Source: Saccharina japonica (taxonomy: Eukaryota > Sar > Phaeophyceae > Laminariales > Laminariaceae). Taken from it: a DNA stretch of 64,000 nucleotides. The position numbers and the translations under genes were made by a program. The stretch is from contig MEHQ01003123.1 in NCBI GenBank assembly GCA_008828725.1, forward strand, positions 198,431 to 262,430, written 5' to 3'. A model generated the notes under the pieces. It was not told where the DNA came from and did no database searches. It was given only the letters and a program-made list of their open reading frames with translations. Within the stretch, counting starts at the first letter, position 1, and each line of letters starts with the position of its first letter. Shown here piece after piece: positions 56,654 through 64,000 of this stretch.

Positions 56654-59600
56654 CTGGGGAAAGACGACAAAACCACGGCAATTTAGGTGCACGTACAACT
56701 CAACTCATTGGACGAGGGCGCTCGTGTCATAAGAAAAGCGACAACGCTCATCAAAAAAAGACGAAAGATCGCAGGTGGCATCAGCCGCTGACTTGCAGAA
56801 GAGAAAACTGCGATTTGTTTGGCCCGTTTAGCAGCGAGAAAACAAAAGTACATTTACAGCAACCTTATCATGCTGCATGTCGATGAAAATCGATGAGCAG
56901 TGGGAATCCTGAACCCTATCAGCGAGAAAAATGGCGGTAAGGACATGGAGGGAGAAAGGGATTCGCCTGTGACCACGGGTTATCCAAAATGCCGCTGAGT
57001 GTAAAACCTCCCACGAGTTGAGCTAGAGAGTAAAAGAAACGATTAAAAAATAATCGTGTCGATGACCGATCGCGAAGGCCGGTCAGCAGCGATGGGACGG
57101 TGTTTAGGCGCCACTGCCATCCCACGCTTTCTCAGCGGTATCGTCCGACAAATAGGGACAAAAAATGATGCACGAAAGACAGATCGTTGGCTGCTTTATT
57201 TCCACGCCCTTTGGTTCTGAGACTCGATTGTGGATAGAACGATGTTATGTACTTGCAGCGTTTCGGGCTCTGTGAAACAGGTTAAGCAATCGGTCCCGGG
57301 GTGCAAAACAAGACTACACGAAAAAAAACACACTAATTTCGCCACGAAACAGAAGCACGTCCTCACAGCCGTAACAGCCGGGTGCAGACAAGTCAAGGTC
57401 ATACAGCAGCGCGCGAATAAGGAAGGGTCCAAGCATCAAGAAATTCCGGAAGCGTTTTAACCTACCCCCTTCCCCCCCGCCTTCCATTCGACGCTGCCAT
57501 CCATATTCCAGAAAGTACGCACAAAGTGGCGAAACCCGCCTCACAAGCGGCTCTTAGTAGGATGCAGCCCACCCTTCATGCGACTCGCCCAATACCTTAC
57601 GGCGCTTCGAGCTTGGTGCAAGCAATGTCTTCCTGGTCGGTGAAACCTCAACGTGCTCCGTCCCGGTTCGTATGCGAAGGTCTATGGCCATACGACTACG
57701 GCGGTCATGCCTGTCACGAGTACCCCCCCCACCCCCCCCCGATATATTTATAGGTTGGGTTGGCGTCGGTTGGCAACGATGCTGTAAAACACGCCACTCG
57801 CTACGTGAGCTAGACAACCAGGGTGCCGTTTTTTTTTTTTTGGCGGTCACCAAAGCTGGCGGTCGAGTAGATCATTTGTGCGGGGTGGAGAACCTTTGCT
57901 CCGCACAAGGGGAATGGTCGTATCACGTAGTGTTAATATGGTAAGGCATCCACGAGGCAGTTACATAGTATAACCCATTGCTGTCTCCGGAAGTGGCCAC
58001 ACCAGAAATAAAATTAACTCCCGCCTCACAAGCGGCTCTTAGTAGGATGCAGCCCACCCTTCATGCGACTCGCCCAATACCTTACGGCGCTTCGAGCTTG
58101 GTGCAAGCAATGTCTTCCTGGTNACCAGGAAGACATTGCTTGCACCAAGCTCGAAGCGCCGTAAGGTATTGGGCGAGTCGCATGAAGGGTGGGCTGCATC
58201 CTACTAAGAGCCGCTTGTGAGGCGGGAGTTAATTTTATTTCTGGTGTGGCCACTTCCGGAGACAGCAATGGGTTTTACTATGTAACTGCCTCGCGGACGC
58301 CTTACCATACCAGGAAGACATTGCTTGCACCAAGCTCGAAGCGCCGTAAGGTATTGGGCGAGTCGCATGAAGGGTGGGCTGCATCCTACTAAGAGCCGCT
58401 TGTGAGGCGGGAGTTAATTTTATTTCTGGTGTGGCCACTTCCGGAGACAGCAATGGGTTTTACTATGTAACTGCCTCGCGGACGCCTTACCATTGTAATA
58501 TATGGAAACAACGTAATGAGCGCCCAAGTGTTGGAGGTGTCTCTATTAGGAGTAGGAACGGTGCTCCGTCTCGAAAGGGATGCGTGGTCAATGGTCAAAT
58601 GACTAAGGCAAGCAACAAATGAGTACCCCTCCCCCCCCCTGCCTCCCCCGTCCGCAAAAGCAAGTCTTACCAGTGTATGCCTCCCCTCGTCGCCGCCAAG
58701 GGTCTTACCAATACACCTTAGGAACCAAGCGGGCAAACTGCGCTGTTTCGATAGAACAGAAGCAAAAACGTTTCCTGACATGTAGTAACGAAATGTACCC
58801 CTCCCTCGCATCTCTCCTCACTTTGACAAGTCTTCCTGCACGGCCTCTGTCAAGGGTGTCTTGGTGTACCAGGGGGCCACAGCGTTCACCCTGATCCCGT
58901 CGAGCGCCCACTCACACCCCCAGTTGCGGGTCAGCTGGTTCATGGCGGCTTTGCTTGAGGCATACGGAGTGCCTGCCCGAGTTTGCAAGCGCGGTTGGGA
59001 CGTGCGAGGAGTAAGAGCTCCAATTGAGCGATTGCCTGGCTTTTAAGGCGGTTGGCTGTACGTCCATACGCTATTGTGACTCCGGATTCGTGTTCTTGCG
59101 TTGCCGTGACATTTTGGGGTTGTTGGGAGGAGGGGATAGTTGGAGGGATGGAGATGGGGGTACTCACATGGTAAATGGTCCTGCGGATTACCTGCGGGTG
59201 CTGTACGTTTCGCGCGGACGCTTGGTTGCGCTCCCACGAGGGTAGGCCTCATGGACACAGTTAGGCTTCAAGAAGTTCACGCTGTCGTGGCCTATCTCGG
59301 CCGTCGTTTAGGGGTGCCCGCAGACTCTCTTAGCTGCCACAAGGAAGGCGCGGAGCAGCGCATCACGTGCTCTTATCTAGCAACACGACCCTAAGCGCCC
59401 TTAACACATACGGCATGTTCGGTGGGCGATACCACAAACCAAGAGCACTACGATACGATGGAGATAATGCTGGTCCCTGACGTAAATGATTGCAGCAAAG
59501 GCGCCACGACGAAACACCAGATGCTTGCCCACCTGTCACCCGTGGTTGACATGTTCGGCGTGAGCATCAAGGTACCAAGCCTAAAAAATATGTTTCGGGG

Positions 59601-62600
59601 TTCTACTATTGCGTTCGTCGATCTTCGCGCAAAAAAACTGTGATGACCCGAAAGGGATGCGTAGTCAATGGTCAAATGACTAAGGCAAGTAACAAATGTG
59701 TACGCCCCCCTCGCCCCCCCCCCATTTGTTATATTTGTACAAAATATAAGAGAATTGTCAGGCGGTATCTCAGTGTATGCCTATAACGCCACTAAGCTTG
59801 CCTGATTTAATCGCTGTGATGCCGGCTACACTTGATATGTTAACGATGGACGAGCCTCCATTCTCCTTGGCCCCTTCCTTCGCCGCGGCCGCCTTCAGGA
59901 GAGGGTGCATCAACTGGGAAGGCGGTAGACATGACGGGGTTGGAGTGGAAGTGAGGGAACCGCAGCAAAAATAGCGCACGACTTCCTCTTGTAATCGGCG
60001 CGGCTTCGTGGTGTGTATCCGTTGCTAACGGAGGGGTGGAGCGTCTCGAGCCCTTGGCTCCTCTGGTGTGTCTACTTAGGGTTAGGTATGAAGGAGACCC
60101 TCAGACGCGTGTGCTACGGTAGGGGTATCAGATGCATGATAGTTGCCACATACGGGTAGCGCCTTATTATTTTATGAGGCTCCTTCCCCACTTGAGGAAG
60201 CTCCATACCCTATATCTATATCTCACCCAAAAACCGACTTTTGATCAAATGTACTGATATTACGGGGGACCACAGTAAATACTAGTAAATAGGACCTACG
60301 GTACACACAAAAACCTATACATTTACTTATTTACCTATTTTTACTCACAATATTTGGTCCTATTTACTTTACCTATTTTTACTCGCACTATTTGGTCCTG
60401 TTTACTATGGTCCCCCGTGACGAATAGGTACTTGGATACCCAAGTCATATTACGTACGATAGTACTTTCGGTGCACAATTTGTGGCCCCTTGCGCGCAGT
60501 ATCCCAGACAAGTGCTCTAGCTGGCTGCATAATACTCTTGTGTGATAATTCGCGTAGGGATCTGTTCGTTGAAGTCCAATCACGCTACCGCCGTCCCATA
60601 TCCAACGGCCTAGTCAATATCTGATATTTCCCCCAAACTGCAGTAGTGAACACCTGAATTTTAGACGAGATGAAAATGCTACCCGGTGGGCGATCCCATG
60701 GGCCTAGGGCCTAGGGCCTATAGGTATATAGCGACTAACTTTGAAAATCACAAATCGAGAGAAAAAAAAAAGCGATATTGGGTCGTTTTCAGTTGAGACG
60801 TACCAGGTATACTATTGATACGGGGGACCATAGTATATAGTACCAAATATGGTCATTAAAGATAGGTAAATAGATAGGTTTTGTGTGTACCGTAGGTCCC
60901 TATTTACTAGTGTTTACTATGGTCCCCCGTATCAATAGTCAAACAGAAACGTTTAGGCCAAAAAGTGCTGTAACCCTAGCTTAGCGAAGCAAACGCCTTC
61001 GATTTATTGACTGTGCGCAGAAGGAATAGTTCCGACGGAGGGTCGTCCCCGATATATACACAACGCGAGATCTGCACCGGCGCGTCGGTGGCAGCGTACC
61101 AGCGTGAGCAAGAAGAGAGAGCTGAAGTTGGTGTCCATGACAGAGGCGTACTCCTCTTGCGTGTAGTCCAGGCTGGCCTTGCGAATGCTGGTGCCGACAT
61201 TGTTGACGAGGATGTCCAGCAGACCGCCGAAGTGTTCGTCCGCCTGACGACGAAAGACACAACAACGCAAAAACAAAGATGAACGTATACAACAACAACA
61301 ACAACAAAAGATGAACGTGTACAACAACAACAACAACGAAAAACAAAATGAACTTGTACAACATATGATACGGTCACTATGTAACAAGAACGAACTCGCT
61401 GGCCAGCTGCTTCACCGCGGTGCCGCGGAGATCGTCAGCAGGTGGCGATCAACAACTGCTATTCTACTGATGTTACTAATTGGTGTGAATGAAATAGATG
61501 GCCACCGGCGTTCTTGCGAGGGTTGAATTAATCACTACTGATGTGGCCAAGATACAAGCCCCTTCCCGTTGACACGAAACGACGTATGCGATAAGCAGAC
61601 GAACGACCAGACGAGACAGCAGTGTACGGCCTTGTTGAACTTTGATCCTGGTGTGGCGGTTAACCGTTAACCTTTGCAAACGATATCCAGAATCACACGG
61701 CACCATATTAACTTGGAGCGGTCGCGGTTAAGAAAGAGGGCGTTCAACCCGAAGTAAAGCAAAAATTGTCTCTCGCTGCCGCCACTAATTTGAAGTAAAC
61801 TATCCGACCCCACCCTATTCCCACCATGACAACCGGATGCGCAACAGATACGTCTGCATCGACCCACCCTAAGCCTGCAGTATTTATAGGCGTAACCATC
61901 CTTAGCAGTCGAGTACATACTCCTATCAGCGCGTCTCGTCTGCCGAATCTACTCTCTAACATACCACCACTCCCAGCGAAAAATGCCTCAGCTCACCTCC
62001 TTCACCAGGGCCTCTCTCCCCTCGGTTGTTGTGACGTCAGCCGTCGTGGCGTGCACCTTCAATCCATTGGCGTTCCACTCCTGGGCGGCGTTCGTCATAC
62101 ACGGGTGTGAGGTGACCATCGCGATGCCATTATAGCCATACGTGAGAACAAGTCTAAGGCCTTGCCAAAACTATTGCGTGCCGTACATGAGGGGACGCTA
62201 AAAACCAGAGACAAGACATGTTTATGGTCCTGTCTTGGTGCACGCTGAGAGTAGACGCTATATAATTGTCTGAGACGCGCACCTATATCATAGTCGTGCT
62301 GGAAGACGATACCCTCGCCAGGTTTTCCTGATTCGCCCTACTCGACTCTTAACTCGGCATTCGAAAAGAAAGGGCCGTCGGAATTTAGTCTTGGAGAGAG
62401 ACGGGACGTCGCACGCCGTTTCGGTGTGTGTTTCCTGCAGAAACTGTGCAAAGGGTTTGAGCTAAGATGTGTTGTGAGCGTTATCGAAAAGGATTTCCCG
62501 CTGTGGTTTTACTACTCAAATAATAGGGGCCTAAGCTTCCCGTGTTACGCGCACAATGGGTCGGTCCAGTATACGCAAGCGCTAGATAAGCGCACACGCA

Positions 62601-62697
62601 CCTCGAGGCAGGCGGTGACGTCTGCAGATGTCCTGGAGCACGTGAGCACGGACGCTCCTAGGCTCGCCAGCTCCTCCACGATAGCCTTGCCGATTCC
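56494..62697 (-). CDS. Short-chain dehydrogenase/reductase, tropinone-reductase-like (six exons, 5' end missing)
   Basis: Exons 62602-62697, 61997-62080, 61100-61243, 59802-59913, 58822-58972 and 56494-56653 splice in perfect phase into 248 residues ending at TAA. The product is an NAD(P)-dependent oxidoreductase with a Rossmann fold, probably soluble. Visible landmarks: [10 protein letters not shown] (end of the TGxxxGIG cofactor loop), [23 protein letters not shown] (catalytic-site Asn), [11 protein letters not shown] (catalytic Ser), YASSK (catalytic Tyr and Lys), [20 protein letters not shown], and [13 protein letters not shown] at the C-terminus. The arrangement is closest to plant-type tropinone reductase-like SDRs, but substrate cannot be read from sequence. 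About 15-25 N-terminal residues with the first cofactor glycines are absent and probably lie beyond the window. All introns are GT-AG except the fourth, which starts with GC. Confidence 0.92.
57530..57740 (+). repeat. Family A, distal part, in the last SDR intron
   Basis: Matches the last 200 bp of the family A unit (CCCGCCTCACAAGCGGCTC, GCAAGCAATGTCTTCCTGG, GTCTATGGCCATACGACTAC) and ends in a C-run at 57723-57740. Confidence 0.85.
57741..58020 (+). mobile_element. Family A, proximal part, following the C-run
   Basis: GATATATTTATAGGTTGGG through the tRNA-like head (complement TAGCTCACGTAGCGAGTGGC) to GGAAGTGGCCACACCAG. Distal part, C-run and proximal part stand in the same order as the tandem junction at 49500. 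Confidence 0.85.
57938..58308. repeat. Near-perfect 370 bp palindrome centred on an N
   Basis: Arms of about 184 bp (57938-58122 and 58124-58308) are reverse complements with only a few differences near the outer ends. They meet at TCCTGGT-N-ACCAGGA. The single unknown base at the exact centre (58123) points to an assembly join or a hairpin that blocked sequencing. Confidence 0.9.
58124..58493. repeat. Exact tandem duplication of a 185 bp family A segment
   Basis: 58124-58308 is repeated at 58309-58493 (ACCAGGAAGACATTGCTTGC to CGGACGCCTTACCAT) with no difference I can see, in the orientation opposite to the family A unit at 57741. Confidence 0.9.
58526..58641 (+). repeat. Family C, copy 2
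   Basis: GTGTTGGAGGTGTCTCTATT, CCGTCTCGAAAGGGATGCGT and GCAAGCAACAAATGAGTACC lead into a C-run, as at 43229-43358. Confidence 0.8.
58822..58972 (-). CDS. SDR gene, fifth exon seen: catalytic Tyr-Lys
   Basis: 151 bp after GGGCAG, encoding [18 protein letters not shown] and then the [18 protein letters not shown] region. YASSK supplies the catalytic Tyr and Lys. Ends TCA AA|GTGAGG in phase 2. Confidence 0.92.
59648..59722 (+). repeat. Family C, copy 3 (partial)
   Basis: CGAAAGGGATGCGTAGTCAA, TGACTAAGGCAAGTAACAAA and TGTGTACG lead into a C-run. Lies in the SDR intron next to exon 4. Confidence 0.75.
59802..59913 (-). CDS. SDR gene, fourth exon seen: catalytic serine
   Basis: 112 bp, [20 protein letters not shown] then [17 protein letters not shown], ending in phase 1 at AG|GCAAGC. 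No usable GT donor fits, whereas the GC donor restores the frame with the next exon exactly. Confidence 0.9.
60261..60419. mobile_element. TACGGGGGACC MITE, copy 2
   Basis: TACGGGGGACCACAGTAAAT at the left is mirrored by GTTTACTATGGTCCCCCGT at the right. ATTTACCTATTTTTACTC is duplicated internally. In the intron between SDR exons 3 and 4. Confidence 0.85.
60812..60939. mobile_element. TACGGGGGACC MITE, copy 3 (best preserved ends)
   Basis: CTATTGATACGGGGGACCAT is mirrored exactly by ATGGTCCCCCGTATCAATAG. The element proper is probably 60819-60931, with TA at each edge. Same intron as copy 2. Confidence 0.88.
61100..61243 (-). CDS. SDR gene, third exon seen: NNVG region
   Basis: Forty-eight codons with [20 protein letters not shown] and [13 protein letters not shown], phase 0 at both ends (GTCAG acceptor, GTACGC donor). 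NNVG is the family's NNAG-type motif. Confidence 0.92.
61265..61345. repeat. (AAC)n-rich imperfect tandem repeat
   Basis: AAGATGAACGTATACAACAA is repeated with variation three times in the SDR intron. Confidence 0.75.
61997..62080 (-). CDS. SDR gene, second exon seen
   Basis: Twenty-eight codons, [20 protein letters not shown] then GREALVKE, phase 0 at both ends (CCCAG acceptor, GTGAGC donor). The ADVT motif contacts the adenine part of the cofactor in this family. Confidence 0.9.
62602..62697 (-). CDS. SDR gene, first exon seen: cofactor-loop end and helix
   Basis: Thirty-two codons, [20 protein letters not shown] then [12 protein letters not shown], phase 0 at both ends, between TACAG and GTGCGT. 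GIG closes the glycine-rich nucleotide-binding turn. The upstream exon with TGG is not found in the remaining 1.3 kb. Confidence 0.9.
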
Positions 62698-62904
62698 CTG
62701 TACGTAGCCAATAGTTTTCAAAGCGACTGGTGGATCAGACATTGACTCCGCCAACAAACAACCGCGGCGCATCATGTCAACCTCGACCAATTACACCCGA
62801 TCCTCCTCCCGATGCCCTGGGTGCGGTCAAAAGGCCACCGGTCGCTTATGCCGACTTATAGCCAATAAGTCGTAAAAGCCCTTCGGCCATGAAATGCTCA
62901 AAGG

Positions 62905-63260
62905 AACCAGCACCGAGACAACATGTGTGTTCACACCAATTCGTGATGAGGCAACCAGATAGTCTACCTACGCACAATATTCATACGCTAGGTGACTCCG
63001 GGCGACCGGAGAAGCCATTCAACGAGCACGCGGTGGCTGCAGCTGCTTTCCGCTGGACTGCGATTGCTGAAACTGAGCTGTTTATGGCCACGTACTGTCC
63101 AAGGATTTCCGTCATGTGGAGGTCGATAAGGTCTGCCGGAGGAAACTGTTGAAGGAATTCATCAAGTCCAAAAGTTGCACGACATGGCCGAGTTATACAT
63201 CAAAGTGACGGCACAACAAGAGCGCCTTCTATATACGGGTTCAAGATGCGCAGTACGTCC
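62905..63260 (+). pseudogene. Coding-like remnant of unknown gene
   Basis: Plus-strand text in overlapping frames, GRPEKPFNEHAVAAAAFRWT then FRHVEVDKVCRRKLLKEFIK and HDMAELYIKVTAQQERLL, suggests a decayed protein gene. No start, stop or splice structure could be fixed. A transposase origin is possible but not shown. Confidence 0.3.
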
Positions 63261-64000
63261 GGCTATGATCGATATTGCGAATGACATGGGGGTACATGTA
63301 CCGCGGCACTAGCGGTAGCGTAACCGACGACGACAGGTAGTTATGGACCTACTGGTGGCCCTAATCCGTGAAAGGACAGAGGGGGGTCGGATGGGGCCAT
63401 CACCGGTGGGCATGCTCCAGTTCTTGAAAAAGTTAAATTGGAAAATTTGAAACATTGCGGTATCGGTGCTATCATCGTCGCAACAATCCAGCCAACTGTA
63501 TGTGGCGTGCTTATAATAGTGTCACGTAAATAGCAACACTGCTGTTCTATTACGAGGGACCAAAGTAAATAAGACCAAATATTGTTATTAATAGTAAAAA
63601 TAGGTAAACATATGGGTTTTTGTGTGTTCCGTAGGTTTTATGTACTGCGAGTATGGTCTTCCGTAATTGACGAACTGCTGGAGCAGCAGCATCTGCAGGC
63701 GGGGCAAAATCCTTTGATCGACCGATGTTCGTACTTCTAGCCAGACATGAACGCGATGCTCTATTATCAATATCACACCCCGTCGATTTTCGCGCACAAG
63801 AGTATGAGCTCTCCGCATCCCCGTCGACGATTTTCTAGGAAGCTGCTACTGACTTTCGACACGTTAACTTCGTTGGTTGAGATTTGCGGCAGTCTCTGCA
63901 TGCAAAGAGTCGGAGCAATGATGGGATACCGTGATCGCCTTGTCGCCAAAAGGGGGCGTTAGGCTCGATTGGTCAGGAAGTGCAGCGGAGGGGGGGGGGG
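63261..64000. other. No gene; one MITE
   Basis: Apart from the MITE at 63551-63665 no coding or splice signal is evident. The window ends in a run of ten G. Confidence 0.4.
63551..63665. mobile_element. TACGGGGGACC MITE, copy 4 (diverged)
   Basis: TACGAGGGACCAAAGTAAAT is mirrored by CGAGTATGGTCTTCCGTA, with the family's inner GACCAAATATTGTTA block. More diverged than the copies at 60261 and 60819. Confidence 0.7.

Overview
This is a nuclear window from an intron-rich, repeat-rich eukaryote. Spliced exons with GT-AG (once GC-AG) junctions, introns of 0.5-4.5 kb, miniature transposons, SINE-like units, a LINE fragment and a broken reverse-transcriptase element rule out a bacterial or viral genome. 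The two reverse-transcriptase families resemble ones I associate with stramenopiles such as brown algae. I therefore lean to a brown alga or related heterokont, but this is inference, not proof.

The best gene is a short-chain dehydrogenase/reductase (tropinone-reductase-like) on the minus strand, 62697 to 56494. Six exons in perfect phase encode everything except the first residues. The second credible gene, also minus, runs from 30690 to 24758. Three phase-compatible exons give a 157-residue protein with an N-terminal membrane segment and a very acidic tail, and I know no family for it. Weaker coding evidence: a two-exon minus-strand gene at 2511-160, a plus-strand exon at 7726-8101, a lone protein-kinase glycine-loop exon at 15838-15626, a signal-peptide-like exon at 17630-17536, and several coding-like stretches of unknown origin.

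Most of the rest is repeats. Arrays built from short self-complementary units lie at 3.6-4.0, 5.4-5.7, 6.6-7.7, 10.0-11.95 and 26.9-27.8 kb, each with its own palindrome. Foldback elements lie at 19.4 and 21.7-22.4 kb. A SINE-like family of about 520 bp, with units joined by oligo-C tracts, occurs at 28.1, 49.0-50.05, 51.9 and 57.5-58.5 kb; the last locus includes a near-perfect palindrome centred on the only N in the window. Four MITEs share TACGGGGGACC ends, one MITE is mariner-like, and another MITE-like unit holds TTAGGG telomere-type repeats. A LINE fragment lies at 36.6-37.2 kb. A broken reverse-transcriptase element at 45.6-51.3 kb carries two SINE-like units inside it.

Long stretches between these hold nothing I can support as a gene. 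I found no rRNA gene, convincing tRNA gene or CRISPR array.
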